From assembly GCA_963693365.1 (NCBI GenBank), contig CAVNZM010000011.1, forward strand, positions 1,054,001 to 1,118,000: a stretch of DNA of 64,000 bases. Direction: 5' to 3'. The notes below the pieces were generated by a model. That model made no database searches. It worked only from the letters and a program-made list of their open reading frames with translations, and was not told where the DNA came from. Position 1 is the first letter of the stretch, and the number at the start of each line of letters is the position of its first letter. Of the stretch, positions 1 to 18,904 are shown piece after piece. This stretch comes from Amoebidium appalachense. Its lineage: Eukaryota > Ichthyosporea. The position numbers were made by a program, and so were the translations under genes.

Positions 1-186
1 ACACACACACACACTTCGAATTCCATTCCTAGAGAATTCACGGCATACTACGTAGCACACGCCAGCAGTTGCCCATGTTGCCCGTGGCCGATCCTACCTT
101 TTCCCTCAAACCTCCGAGCTTCCCGGGCTGACTGGCAACCAGATAATGCCTACCGGTACCTCTAATTAGCTTCCCTCCCATCCCAG

Positions 187-234
<48 letters not shown>

Positions 235-322
235 AAAAAAAAAAAAAAAAAAACACGCACCGACCCCTGGGCAGCTCCCTGGGCTCTTCAAGGCTTGCCT
301 TCAGGTCTCGAAGAAACTAATG

Positions 323-389
<67 letters not shown>

Positions 390-550
390 TTCGTCGCCTG
401 CGAGCTTGACAGCTTGTGCCGGCTGCCGCACAAGGCTGGTTTGCAAAAAGGCTTTTGCTAGCCGCGCGCTAGTCTCCAAGGCTATGTACCCGCTGGCTTA
501 CGTAAGTGGCCGAGCCCAGCCTTACTACGCTGCGGGATGGCAACATAGGC

Positions 551-586
<36 letters not shown>

Positions 587-640
587 AGAAGAAGAAGAAG
601 AAGAAGAAGAAGAAGAAGAAGATGCCGCAGGGAGACAGCA
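1..640. repeat. Simple-repeat flank left of LINE copy 1
   Basis: No gene is visible. The stretch holds a short (CA)n at the very start, poly(C) at about 187-224 directly joined to poly(A) at 225-253, a (TGCG)n tetranucleotide run at about 321-387, poly(A) at 553-584 and (GAA)n at 585-621. Open frames across it only read these repeats. Confidence 0.9.
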
Positions 641-651
641 CTCAAAGTGAC

Positions 652-848
652 TAGGGGTTTACGCTGTTTACTCGAGGCAAAGAGAACCAGTCTCAGGTAT
701 GGGGGGGGGGGGTTTGCTCGGAATATCCCCTCAGCGGTATATCATGATCACGTACATAGATGTCGGGTGGTGACTATATATCAGGGTTTACTTTCTCTAC
801 GAGACACCATAAAGACTACAAGGAGAAATCAATTAGTTGGGGTTCCCC

Positions 849-890
<42 letters not shown>

Positions 891-923
891 GGGCTCCCCC
901 TCGGGACACTCGGTATCAGCTGG

Positions 924-976
<53 letters not shown>

Positions 977-996
977 TGTGTGTGTGTGCGCGTGCG
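652..996 (-). other. LINE 3' UTR with internal (CA)n and poly(A)
   Basis: After the ORF2 stop, the element strand continues with (CA)n, a short unique block, a long A tract and then about 200 bp of unique tail ending in a sequence like CAGCGTAAACCCCTA. The same order (CA)n, A-rich tract, unique tail occurs at 35131-35481, 36734-37096 and, degenerated, 58976-59326. The poly(A) is therefore internal and not the 3' end of the element. Confidence 0.85.
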
Positions 997-3900
997 CTAT
1001 AATTTTGTAGTGATGTGTTTCTCAAGCCAATCAATACATCTAATAAACAGGTCGTAGTTACGCGTGTTTAGTATAAAATCAAGGATGTTGTAATTTACAG
1101 GTAGGCTATCTTTCTGGGTGTCTGTTGTGAATGTGACGTGTGTGTGTTGCGGTATTATGTGGTCTATCAAACTACATTTGGCGATACATGACCGGTTAAA
1201 CTGGTGTGTGTGTGTGTTGTTTGGGCATGCAAATGATGCCACCTTATACTTATTAGATCTCCACTGTATAGCACGTGTACAGTAAAAGCGTGGTAATTGA
1301 TCAATAATACCATCAGCTAGAGAAAGACCAGTTCTACAGGAAGGTAATATGTATTTAGGTGTTATACACTTGCGAGTGCCATATTTGGCAATATGGTTGA
1401 GGCGGTCAGTATATATAAAACGAGACATAAGGCTTAGTTTTTCAAGGTGTATGCTTTCATCGGGTCTAGTGTCGTGTGGTATCTTTTTCCATTTGTTATA
1501 TTGCGTGATTATCTTGTGATTGTGTACATGTTTAATAAGTAAGTGGCAGTCCAAAGTCACACACACACTATTGCGGGGTTTATTTGTATTTGTGCCCAGG
1601 GGAGAAGGGGAGAGAGAGGGGAGGAAAGAGGGGAGAGGTGAGGAGGGGACAGGTCGGATAGAGAAGAGAGGGTGGGAGGGCAAATACTTCTTTAAGCGGC
1701 TTATGTGCTTATTGAATTTCAGCGCGAGATAGGATACTCTAGCAGCTATTGGGACCAGACCATATATCGAGAGCGTTACAGGCCCAGGTTTACAACAGTT
1801 GTTAGATAGAAAGGAGGCAACTTCTGCTTCAAGGAAATTTGCCAAGGGTTTAAGCGCTCTAGTTCTCTCTTTCTTGATCCAAGCGGCGAGAAGGGGTAAA
1901 CCATATTCACATGCCGGGAAGACAAAAGTGCGAATAAATGTAAGTCTAATAGAAGGATGGAGGGGTGTGTCTTTAAAAATATTAGCCGAGAAGAAAGCTA
2001 ACCGCTTACGAGCCAACTCTACCCTCTTTTCGACCATATGGGGAAACATAACACCAACAGAATCAACCGGAACACCAAGATATTTGTATTCTGGAACTAT
2101 AGGTACAGGTTTAGATGATAATGTAAATGTGTGTAAATTGTTAGCTATATCAGGTACAAGAACACCACATTTGTCTATGTTAAGGATCATAAGGTTTGCC
2201 TTGCACCACTCTGACACTACATCGAACAATCTTTGCAGGCGTCTAGGGGTACGGGCAAGGAGGGACAGATCATCAGCATAGAGAAGTGCAGGCGGAAAGT
2301 TATTAATAGGGTCATCGTTTTCGGCGTAAATCTTGACAGCCAAATCATCTATAAATAGGTTAAACAAAAAGGGGCTAAGCAATGAACCCTGCAAGAGACC
2401 TCTAGTACGAGCAAAACCATATGAAAGATGCCCATTAACCACAGCTCTACCATAGGTTTGAGACAAGAGTGCTTCTAACAGAACACCAATGCAGTGTGGT
2501 ACACCCCGTGCAGCAAGCTTTTCCCATAGGAGACCAGGGGAGACAGAATCGTAAGCAGTTTTCCAATCAATAAAGCCAACATATTGTGCACCAACTTGCA
2601 TAGAATCGTGCAGTGCCATTATTTGAACATAACATGAATTGTTTTTACGAAAAGCGGATTGGCATGGGTGTATGTGAAGAATAGATTGAAACCTAGGGTG
2701 ATGTGCAAATAACCTAAGTAAGCAAGCTTCAAAGAATCTACGAACAACCTGGGTTAGTGTAATGGGGCGAAAGGATGATATGGGGCCCTCAGAGTCCTTC
2801 TTAACTATGGGGATCACTAAGGTATCTAACCAAGATGACGGGACATGTCCACATTTAACACACCAAGAAAAGAGAGAGCTTAACATGATAGTAAGATCAG
2901 GTTTAATAGCACGATCACTTTCCTTTTGTGGGTAGGAGGGAACAAGGATTTTAAGAAACCCAGCAGGGAGTCCATCAGGTCCACAAGACTTACTAGAGCT
3001 ATAACTAGATATCACAGACCATATGGCATCGGGACTGAAAAAGGGGAGGATCGATTCTATGGGGATAGATGGGTCTACAGGCCACACAATAGGTTTCTGA
3101 GCGGGGGTCCTATCTTTAAACAGTTCCGAGAAATACTTATCAGAGTCTATGAGGGGGTCTCCAGTGGTATCACCAATAATACGAGCAGGGGGGCCAAATC
3201 GATTCATACTAGCAAGCCGGCGCAAGCTTTCCTTTTGAGACAGGGGTTCACCTAGTCTAGCGGGAGTGGTGTTTGGTAACAAGAGAGCATCGGGATATTC
3301 CTTCCTACCACCGCCAGCATAATCACCGAGATCTATCAAATCATCAACAATAAAGTTAGTGCATGTATCTAGTACGAGATGTGAATCTGGCCTGGCTTGT
3401 GCAGATTCTAATAGGCGCATATATATAGGGTGTTTCGTAGCATAGCATACACATACATCAACTCTACCCCACTGTGACTTAAGCTGGGATAGACGGAGGC
3501 GAAAGGTGGGAGGGGGAGGGGGGAGCAGATCAAGGGAGATCTTAGGTAGGAAAAGGATAGGAGAGTGGTCAGATGACCTAGAGAGGTTAGGAGGGAGAGA
3601 GAGTTTTGACATGGTTGATGGCCAAAAGGCCACTCCCCAGTCGGTGTTGTGGGCATGGGATATTTGAGGGAACCGCAAAGTGTGACTTTGGACATACCTT
3701 GTTAAAGGGATAGCACGCTCCGGGGGCTTAGATGGGTACCCGACACTCACTTGCAGTGTGTCTGTGTGGTGGAGTCGCGTGTTAAAATCACCTAAAATAA
3801 CAGTGGACATTGGTAACTGTGACAACTCGTGAGTCAATTCGACAACCGACATAGATGGTGGGTAATATACAAAAGTAAAAACATTAGAAAGAAACTCTAT

Positions 3901-4191
3901 AGAAACCGAGAATTCCGTTTTTGCTACCGGTTTGCACTTCACTCTCACGTGTGGTGCGGCAAGTACAATAATGCCTCGGTTTTTCGCGTAACCGGGGTGT
4001 GTGGATGTGTCGACCAATGTAGAGTTGAATTTGTGGTGGTTTTTAAACTGTGTTTCGCAAATCACTGTAAACGTGTGGTTGTTTGTCTGTTGTTGTATGT
4101 AGCTGATTTTATCGTCGAGTGTCCCGGGGGGGAGGCCCTTTTGGGGGCCCAGTGTCCGAGCATTCCAGAAGAAGAAGGATAAATTAGGCAT
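997..4191 (-). CDS. LINE ORF2: APE-type endonuclease / reverse transcriptase
   Basis: The 1064-residue protein has an N-terminal apurinic endonuclease-like domain (about 1-215). Its family residues are visible: Asn in FFFWNAR near 10, Glu in ICETQ near 46, a YYPP motif, GDFN near 131 and SDH near 205. The reverse transcriptase occupies about 390-680: GPDGLPAGFLK, the block A aspartate in FIDWKTAYD near 538, a RGLLQGSLLSP block, and YADD near 638. A Cys/His-containing tail lies near the C-terminus. The product would nick target DNA and prime reverse transcription of its own RNA in the nucleus. The start ATG at 4191 overlaps the ORF1 stop by eight bases (ATGCCTAA). No frameshift or missing catalytic residue is seen. 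The family call is secure; the clade (L1/Tx1-like) is inference. Confidence 0.95.
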   Translation of the reverse strand: MPNLSFFFWNARTLGPQKGLPPGTLDDKISYIQQQTNNHTFTVICETQFKNHHKFNSTLVDTSTHPGYAKNRGIIVLAAPHVRVKCKPVAKTEFSVSIEFLSNVFTFVYYPPSMSVVELTHELSQLPMSTVILGDFNTRLHHTDTLQVSVGYPSKPPERAIPLTRYVQSHTLRFPQISHAHNTDWGVAFWPSTMSKLSLPPNLSRSSDHSPILFLPKISLDLLPPPPPTFRLRLSQLKSQWGRVDVCVCYATKHPIYMRLLESAQARPDSHLVLDTCTNFIVDDLIDLGDYAGGGRKEYPDALLLPNTTPARLGEPLSQKESLRRLASMNRFGPPARIIGDTTGDPLIDSDKYFSELFKDRTPAQKPIVWPVDPSIPIESILPFFSPDAIWSVISSYSSSKSCGPDGLPAGFLKILVPSYPQKESDRAIKPDLTIMLSSLFSWCVKCGHVPSSWLDTLVIPIVKKDSEGPISSFRPITLTQVVRRFFEACLLRLFAHHPRFQSILHIHPCQSAFRKNNSCYVQIMALHDSMQVGAQYVGFIDWKTAYDSVSPGLLWEKLAARGVPHCIGVLLEALLSQTYGRAVVNGHLSYGFARTRGLLQGSLLSPFLFNLFIDDLAVKIYAENDDPINNFPPALLYADDLSLLARTPRRLQRLFDVVSEWCKANLMILNIDKCGVLVPDIANNLHTFTLSSKPVPIVPEYKYLGVPVDSVGVMFPHMVEKRVELARKRLAFFSANIFKDTPLHPSIRLTFIRTFVFPACEYGLPLLAAWIKKERTRALKPLANFLEAEVASFLSNNCCKPGPVTLSIYGLVPIAARVSYLALKFNKHISRLKKYLPSHPLFSIRPVPSSPLPSFLPSLSPSPLGTNTNKPRNSVCVTLDCHLLIKHVHNHKIITQYNKWKKIPHDTRPDESIHLEKLSLMSRFIYTDRLNHIAKYGTRKCITPKYILPSCRTGLSLADGIIDQLPRFYCTRAIQWRSNKYKVASFACPNNTHTHQFNRSCIAKCSLIDHIIPQHTHVTFTTDTQKDSLPVNYNILDFILNTRNYDLFIRCIDWLEKHITTKL

Positions 4192-5368
4192 CGGTTTGGT
4201 CCGACACCTGTGGGGTTGGTTCCCACTTGTCGCTTACGGGGTCGTATGCACGACCTTCCGCCAGCGCGAACAGTTCGCAGAAGAGCTCGATTTCCATCTC
4301 GCATCGGCGTTTGCGCTCGAGCAGTTTCTCACCAGAAAACATTGGTTCCTTCGTGTCCGTGTCTATCACGCTCGTAGCATCGTTTTCCAACTTTGCGAGG
4401 AACTCTTTTGCCTTGCTGATGCGTACACGACAACGTGTGGCGCACGCATTCTTAGCAGACACTTTACGTTCTTTGTCTGCTTTCTGAATGTTTTCCGGCG
4501 CGCATGGGTCGTAGCTTGGGAGGTGGGTGAAGAAGCTTCCACACCCCTTTGTCGCGTCACGGATGAACGCACGGTTATAGTCGCCCCGTACTGCTACTTC
4601 CAGCACATCGTATCCAATGAAGGACAGACAAAGGATGCGAGAGCACCGGAAGCCGAGAGCCTTGAAGATGGACCACATGGCCCTGTGTGGGCGTCTGCCG
4701 TGCTTGACTTTGAAATACACCCTCTCGTATTTGGGTGGGATGTTGATGTTACCGTTTGCTTGGGTGTTCCCCTTAGCCGGCGGTTTGGGAGGGGAGTTGC
4801 GGCGGTACTCGTTGCCTGCAAGAATGCTGGCATATGTTTCCTTGGCAATTTGGCGGAGCTCGGGTGTTTTACGAGAGTTCGCATATTCTAGGAACTCTGC
4901 CGGGAGCTGTGCTTCCGGTCCTGTGTTGTTTTGTGTTGGGGTGGAAATGTCTCCGTCGCGAGATGTTTGCTCATGAGTTTTGGGGTTTTGCGATCCACTA
5001 ATGTTTAGCTGGGCTGTGAGTGAATCAATGGTGAGCTTGAGTTGGGTATTTTCTGTTTGGAGTTTTTCTATCATGTTCTTGAGTGGTAACAGCTCATTTA
5101 GCTGTTTCTTAACGAGGGCAAGTTCTGCCAGTACTGTATCAACCGAAAGTTTCGGCATGGTTGTTATTGTGTTTCTACGGAGTGGTGTGGTGTTATTCTG
5201 AATGGGTAGTGTATTGTAAATAGGTGTTGCGCTTAGTCTAAGGCGATGTTTTTCTGGTTGTGCATCTGTGGTAGGTGTATCTGCTGGACGTTTTAATGGT
5301 CGCACATGTGTGATGGGTGTAGATGGAACTTTGAAAGAGGTTCTGAAACGATTATAGGCATGTGCCAT
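4184..5368 (-). CDS. LINE ORF1: RNA-binding protein with coiled coil
   Basis: A 394-residue protein encoded directly upstream of the reverse transcriptase. Residues 1-70 are basic and rich in Thr/Pro. Residues about 75-122 are Leu-rich with heptad-like spacing, likely a coiled coil. Residues about 216-275 (ERVYFKVKHGRRPH through LCLSFIGYDVLEV) look like an RRM-type fold as in L1-like ORF1 proteins, followed by a charged helical C-terminus. No CCHC zinc knuckle is seen. By analogy it would bind and chaperone the element RNA. The chosen ATG at 5368 gives the longest frame; an out-of-frame ATG lies 5 bases upstream of it. Position and architecture support the call more than any single motif. Confidence 0.8.
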   Translation of the reverse strand: MAHAYNRFRTSFKVPSTPITHVRPLKRPADTPTTDAQPEKHRLRLSATPIYNTLPIQNNTTPLRRNTITTMPKLSVDTVLAELALVKKQLNELLPLKNMIEKLQTENTQLKLTIDSLTAQLNISGSQNPKTHEQTSRDGDISTPTQNNTGPEAQLPAEFLEYANSRKTPELRQIAKETYASILAGNEYRRNSPPKPPAKGNTQANGNINIPPKYERVYFKVKHGRRPHRAMWSIFKALGFRCSRILCLSFIGYDVLEVAVRGDYNRAFIRDATKGCGSFFTHLPSYDPCAPENIQKADKERKVSAKNACATRCRVRISKAKEFLAKLENDATSVIDTDTKEPMFSGEKLLERKRRCEMEIELFCELFALAEGRAYDPVSDKWEPTPQVSDQTDA

Positions 5369-5463
5369 GACATGGATGGGGGTGTTCCCCGGCCCTTAGG
5401 GCCACGGATGGCCTGGTTTAGGGGTGGATGCGCGAAGGATACTATTTATTAGCAGATAATAAA

Positions 5464-5544
5464 GAGCGACATTTGAATCGATGAGAGCGACATTTGAATC
5501 GATGAGAGCGACATTTGAATCGATGAGCGACATTTGAATCGATG
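5464..5544. repeat. 21-bp tandem repeat upstream of LINE ORF1
   Basis: The unit GAGCGACATTTGAATCGATGA is present three times and once more in a slightly shortened junction. It lies about 95 bp upstream of the ORF1 start on the minus strand, where LINE promoters sit, so it may be a 5' UTR promoter repeat; alternatively it is host DNA just outside the element. Confidence 0.9.
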
Positions 5545-6312
5545 CGCGCGCTGGCTCTCAGAAGTGCAGGCAGATCTACCCAGGAATTTATTGAATTAAC
5601 CAGTATTCCCAATGACCAATCATAGGGTGCCTTTGCAATGAATCTTATCGAATATCGGATTAGTGTGTATGTGACAGGCATCCAATAAAACGGACCAAAG
5701 TTGAAACGCGTTACGAAACTGTAACAGTTGACAGACGTGACTGTGTAGGTAGATGTGTAGGCACCTTTGCGCTAAGTCCTGGTATAGAATTGCACGCCAA
5801 TAATTCCGGCTAGTCTTGCGTGCTCAATGAAGGATATAAAAGAAAATACATCAGCTAAACCGCAAATTACACCAACCAGACAAAGCCGGCCAAGTGCTGA
5901 CTATACGAAACCCTGCGGTTCGAACTTCAAGGCCCATTTGATTGATGCACAGCGCATAATCAATTTTGGATCTTGCCGCTCGGGCAGACACTTGTCGGAC
6001 AGTTAGAACTTCATGCAGCCTGCATGCAGGGTTGAGGTCGAAAGACAAAAGCTAACTGTCGTAGGAAATGAGACGAATGCAAAGCCTAGTCAACAAGCCC
6101 ATACACTCATAAGCTTGCGCAGGCTTCCGGTTGGTGCTTTGCCAAAGAGAACCGGTCTGCATCATGACCATACAAACCTGGGGGCCGAATTCGAATTTTC
6201 TTGCAAACCGTACAGGTCAGCTGCAGGGTCACACAACAAGCACAGGCAGCATTAGCATTTGCTACAGGCACGTACGTCCTTCTCTCTCTCTCCCAATACT
6301 CGATAGGACAAC
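5545..6312. other. Spacer between the LINE and the PDZ gene
   Basis: About 770 bp of mixed-composition DNA with no convincing reading frame. Several CCAAT/ATTGG pentamers lie at 5600-5690. A short pyrimidine run (CTCTCTCTC) about 25 bp before the PDZ gene ATG may be initiator-like. No TATA box is evident. Confidence 0.6.
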
Positions 6313-7488
6313 ATGGCACACGCTGTAATGTATGCACGCAAGTCGCCATCCGCTGCCGTTGGGGGCACAGGAGGGTTTCCCGAGGTTTTGCCTTCCACCC
6401 TTTCAAGTATGTGCGAAGGCACTCTTGACATCACTGTGGGCACAACTATAACCCGCCCCTATGTTGCACCGCCAAGCCCCACCTCCCCGCGTTTGCGCAA
6501 AACCCCCTCTGTTGGGAACGCTTCTATGTACCGTGCAGACCCGGTGCTCAGTCGAGCCTCTCCGGCAGCCAATACGTCCATGGCGCGTGCAGAATCACTC
6601 CCAAACAGCCCAGCAGGCACACCACAGGTAACACGGACAAAAACAGCCTCTCGCCCTGTTTCTTTCTCCTCTAGTCTCCTTGGCTCGGCCTCAGCAGACA
6701 CCGTTCTCATCCAAGCTGACTCGCCATTGAACCCACCATCTTCGGCGCCAAAGCCACCTCCGGGAGGGACCTTCCAGTCTTTTGCCCGCCGCTCGCTGAA
6801 GTCACGCGGCAACCACCCAACGCAGGAGGCTGCCAACACGGGAACCACACCCACACAGAGCCCTGTGGCCTCTCCTGTTTTCAGTCCCCGCAGGTCCATT
6901 CGCATGACCACGTCCTGCACAAGCATAGCCATATACACCACGGGCACACCTGGGTCGCCAGAGACAGGCCGCAAGGCTGGCAAGGGTCTTGAGGCAGGGT
7001 CTGGGCTTATCGGGGAAGATAGTGAGTACGAAGAAGTGCCCACAGCAGACGGCTCTGTGCCTTCCACAAACCACACCACCTCGCCAGCAGTCACACGGCG
7101 CGCCTCCTACAACAGCAACTCGTACGAGTCACTGGACAGAAAGGGCAAAGCCTTTGCCCTCCCCACCCTGCCAGACGCAGAAACCTCTATTCTCGACACA
7201 GTGCCGCTCGAAGAAAGTGCAGCACATAGTGGGGTGGTGGAGTACACATTGAAGAGAGAAGCTCCAAGCGAGAGGTTGGGAATGGGATTGAAGAGAGGGT
7301 GTGTGGTTGAGATCTATCCGAACACCCCGGCAGACAGGGCGCAGATACCCATCAACTGCCGCATAGTGACGATAGATGGAACCAACGTAGGCACGGCAAC
7401 TAACGATGCCATAGTGAAGATACTTGTGGGGGTGGGCATGGAGGTCACTATAGGGCTAGCTTCTATGCAGCAGGGTAGTGCAGAGTAG
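6313..7488 (+). CDS. PDZ-domain protein with long Ser/Thr/Pro-rich N-terminus
   Basis: A 391-residue intronless gene. Residues 1 to about 300 are Ser/Thr/Pro/Ala-rich and probably disordered, with repeated basic-Ser patches (for example RRSIRM, RRASYN) that look like kinase sites. Residues about 308-382 form one PDZ domain: the carboxylate-binding loop is LGMGL at about 322-326, then CVVEIYPNTPADRAQI (the strand and helix around the usual ADRAG-type turn), RIVTIDGTNV and a final VTIGL strand. PDZ domains bind C-terminal peptides, so a scaffold or adaptor role is likely, but the partner is unknown. There is no signal peptide or membrane segment. The ATG context ACAACATGG is good. The base composition (GC-rich coding) contrasts with the repeats around it. 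Confidence 0.88.
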   Translation: MAHAVMYARKSPSAAVGGTGGFPEVLPSTLSSMCEGTLDITVGTTITRPYVAPPSPTSPRLRKTPSVGNASMYRADPVLSRASPAANTSMARAESLPNSPAGTPQVTRTKTASRPVSFSSSLLGSASADTVLIQADSPLNPPSSAPKPPPGGTFQSFARRSLKSRGNHPTQEAANTGTTPTQSPVASPVFSPRRSIRMTTSCTSIAIYTTGTPGSPETGRKAGKGLEAGSGLIGEDSEYEEVPTADGSVPSTNHTTSPAVTRRASYNSNSYESLDRKGKAFALPTLPDAETSILDTVPLEESAAHSGVVEYTLKREAPSERLGMGLKRGCVVEIYPNTPADRAQIPINCRIVTIDGTNVGTATNDAIVKILVGVGMEVTIGLASMQQGSAE

Positions 7489-7618
7489 ATGGTGTTGTAA
7501 GCCGATTTTTTTGGTACATAGTGTGTTTACACATATTGAAAGGGCAGATGGGAGCGAGGTTACTAGCGCCTGCTTTCATGGCAACAAGATGTGGCATGTG
7601 CAATGTATTGTCCCGACA

Positions 7619-7624
7619 AATAAA
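7619..7624 (+). terminator. AATAAA polyadenylation signal of the PDZ gene
   Basis: A canonical hexamer 130 bp after the stop codon, on the gene's strand. Confidence 0.6.
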
Positions 7625-7629
7625 TAGCC

Positions 7630-8170
7630 TGAGTCCAGCTACAATGAAGACGAGCTCACAACATGACGTACAACAAGTTGTTGGCCCAACAAAGATGCCG
7701 TGGTCGTACGTACTAATTGTAGGCTTGCTGTGACTGCGCGCGCTTGGGTGCATCATGTGTGCGTGTTTGAAATTGGTCAGAAAGTGTTTATGTGGTAAGT
7801 TGCTCTGTCACGTACACACACGGAGCACGCTGGTGTGCGGGTGGCCTTCCTCCTTCCCTACCTCCATGTGTGATCACATGAGGGGTCTGCATGTGTGCCC
7901 ATTCACGGGTCTGTTGAGCGTGCATTCCATACGGCATCGTTGGGCACGTGAAATCCGTTTGGCGTTTTTGTGTGCAAATCATGTGTTTTACGGTGCTGCC
8001 AACACAAATTATAGTATATGCCCCAGTTCAAAGCCCAGCTGGGGCGCAGCTGGCAGGGGCCTGCGCTGGGTGCCGGTTCTCTCAAGCCGTCGAGGCTCAA
8101 AGGGGGTCACCAGCGACTCACCCCACATTTTTGACTCAGTGACAAGTTGCCAGTGCGACGTGATAAGTAG
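7630..8170. other. Intergenic spacer without supported gene
   Basis: Mixed-composition DNA. Short frames on both strands lack motifs or consistent coding character. A divergent small gene may end in this stretch on the minus strand (see the entry starting at 8401). Confidence 0.5.
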
Positions 8171-8401
8171 CTAATCAGCAGTGGTCAGCAAAAAAATAAC
8201 GACCAATAAAAATATGCGATAAGCGCTTTTTAGCATACCTTTCGGGTATTTGTGGTTCTTCACCTGGACTCCTGGCTGGAGACTCGAACAAAAAGCCTTG
8301 GCGACTGGTGACCTCACTGACGTCGACCTGGGTGCGGTTGCGGACGCCAGGTAGAATATGAGCACAACATAGAGAGCTAGGAAGGCACGTGCTCGTGGCA
8401 T
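8171..8401 (-). CDS. Candidate first exon of a small secreted protein
   Basis: The frame begins with MPRARAFLALYVVLIFYLASA, a typical signal peptide (basic start, hydrophobic core, small residues at the cleavage point), followed by about 33 polar residues. At 8239/8238 on the minus strand the reading frame meets a good splice donor, G|GTATGC, after residue 54, so the downstream part of the frame may be intron. A possible acceptor (TGATTAG) follows, adding about 11 residues before a stop. The start lies 140 bp from the divergently transcribed TLDc gene, so a shared promoter is possible. I do not recognise a family. The call is weak. Confidence 0.3.
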   Translation of the reverse strand: MPRARAFLALYVVLIFYLASATAPRSTSVRSPVAKAFCSSLQPGVQVKNHKYPKGMLKSAYRIFLLVVIFLLTTAD

Positions 8402-8540
8402 TAGTATAGGCCACTTCTGAACAACAAATAGTTTTATTTATTTGACCCTCACGCTGGCCTTTTAGGGGCCTCTTACCGCAGTTCGCACGCACGCGCACGC
8501 ACACAGGAAACGCGCACACAAGCACACGCACAACACCAAC

Positions 8541-18117
<9,577 letters not shown>

Positions 18118-18125
18118 TATAAAAG
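18118..18125 (+). promoter_or_regulatory. TATA box of the GNAT gene
   Basis: TATAAAAG lies 171 bp upstream of the chosen ATG, the only strong TATA near the gene. The transcription start would be near 18145. Confidence 0.5.
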
Positions 18126-18295
18126 TGCCTGGCTACTCCGATGGCAGTCAGAATTGTGTCCAGGATGTAGTTTCTTCGTGTCTCGCTTTCCTCCCCGCGC
18201 CTTGACAGTTACTAAGAAACGACTGTTGTATAGCAAGCCAACTCTCTTCTATAGGCGGGCTGAAGGTTTTTGCGAGGCACCCATTTCCGTAAAGA

Positions 18296-18904
18296 ATGCC
18301 TGTGCCGCAGCCCATCGCTGCGCTCCCGGTAGAGCAAGCAAATGCGATCACTGCCGAGGTTTTAGAAAGCAAATCTGCGAAGGTTAACCCTAACGAATGT
18401 TCCGTGCAAGCACCAAACACTAGCAAGACCACCACGCCTCAGGCCGTCACCGTCTTCCGCCTGACTGACCCGAGCCACAAGGGCACTCTCGAGGAGGTGA
18501 AACTCTTAGCCGAGCAGTACTTCCAGGAGGACTTCCACCTGAGCATCAGTGCCAGCCCTAATGCATGGCGGGTGGATGCGGCTGTGTGCAACGAAACAAA
18601 GGCCCTCACGGGTTTCGTTGTCTACCGCCGTCGCGCCAAGACACGTGATATCGGCATATCGAAAGTCTACGTGCTCGAGGCATTCCGTCGCCACGGCATC
18701 GGCCGCAAGCTTGTTAAGAATGTTATCGAGTTTGCAAAGAAAGACAAGAACATTGAGATAGTAAGCCTGTGTGCCTTTCCACATGCCGTTAAGTTTTATC
18801 AGGGGCTCCGTTTCAAAGCAGTGAGCCACACGGAGGGTGACGAGGAGTATTCGGAGCAGACTTACATGGAGCTGAGAGTGAGGTCGGCCCGTCGCCTTCG
18901 GTAG
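18296..18904 (+). CDS. GNAT-family N-acetyltransferase
   Basis: A 202-residue intronless gene. The GNAT fold covers about 51-195: VTVFRLTDPSHKGTL (strand 1 and helix 1), FVVYRRRAKTRDIGISKVYVLEAF (strands 3-4), then the acetyl-CoA pyrophosphate-binding loop RRHGIG (131-136, matching R/Q-x-x-G-x-G/A) with helix 3, and a C-terminal motif with HAVKFYQGLRF. Acetyl transfer from acetyl-CoA to an amine is the family reaction; the substrate cannot be read from the sequence. The first 50 residues are Ala/Thr/Pro-rich and may be a linker or targeting segment. The ATG context AAAGAATGC is ordinary but it is the first ATG of the frame. The 3' region has AATAAA-like sites about 310 bp downstream. Confidence 0.9.
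   Translation: MPVPQPIAALPVEQANAITAEVLESKSAKVNPNECSVQAPNTSKTTTPQAVTVFRLTDPSHKGTLEEVKLLAEQYFQEDFHLSISASPNAWRVDAAVCNETKALTGFVVYRRRAKTRDIGISKVYVLEAFRRHGIGRKLVKNVIEFAKKDKNIEIVSLCAFPHAVKFYQGLRFKAVSHTEGDEEYSEQTYMELRVRSARRLR

Larger units (their letters stand above)
652..5544 (-). mobile_element. Two-ORF non-LTR retrotransposon (LINE), copy 1, apparently full-length coding
   Basis: On the minus strand ORF1 (5368-4184) is followed by ORF2 (4191-997) and a 3' UTR ending near 652. Both frames are uninterrupted. The 3' boundary is set by alignment with three other copies in this window (ending near 35481, 37096 and 58976). The 5' boundary is not fixed: a 21-bp tandem repeat at 5464-5544 precedes ORF1 and may be part of the 5' UTR. 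I could not find a convincing target-site duplication for this copy. Intact ORFs and near-identity to copies 2a/2b suggest recent activity; this is the only copy here that could encode the machinery. Confidence 0.85.

Noticed and set aside
652-665. Telomere-like AAACCCCTA at LINE 3' ends as evidence of telomere-targeted insertion
   Set aside because: It belongs to the element's own conserved tail, and the flanking target sites of copies 2b and 3 are not telomeric.
5690-5740. Target-site duplication for LINE copy 1 (GTGACT or CAAAGT words matching the 640-652 flank)
   Set aside because: Only six bases match and the 5' end of the element is undefined, so chance is likely.
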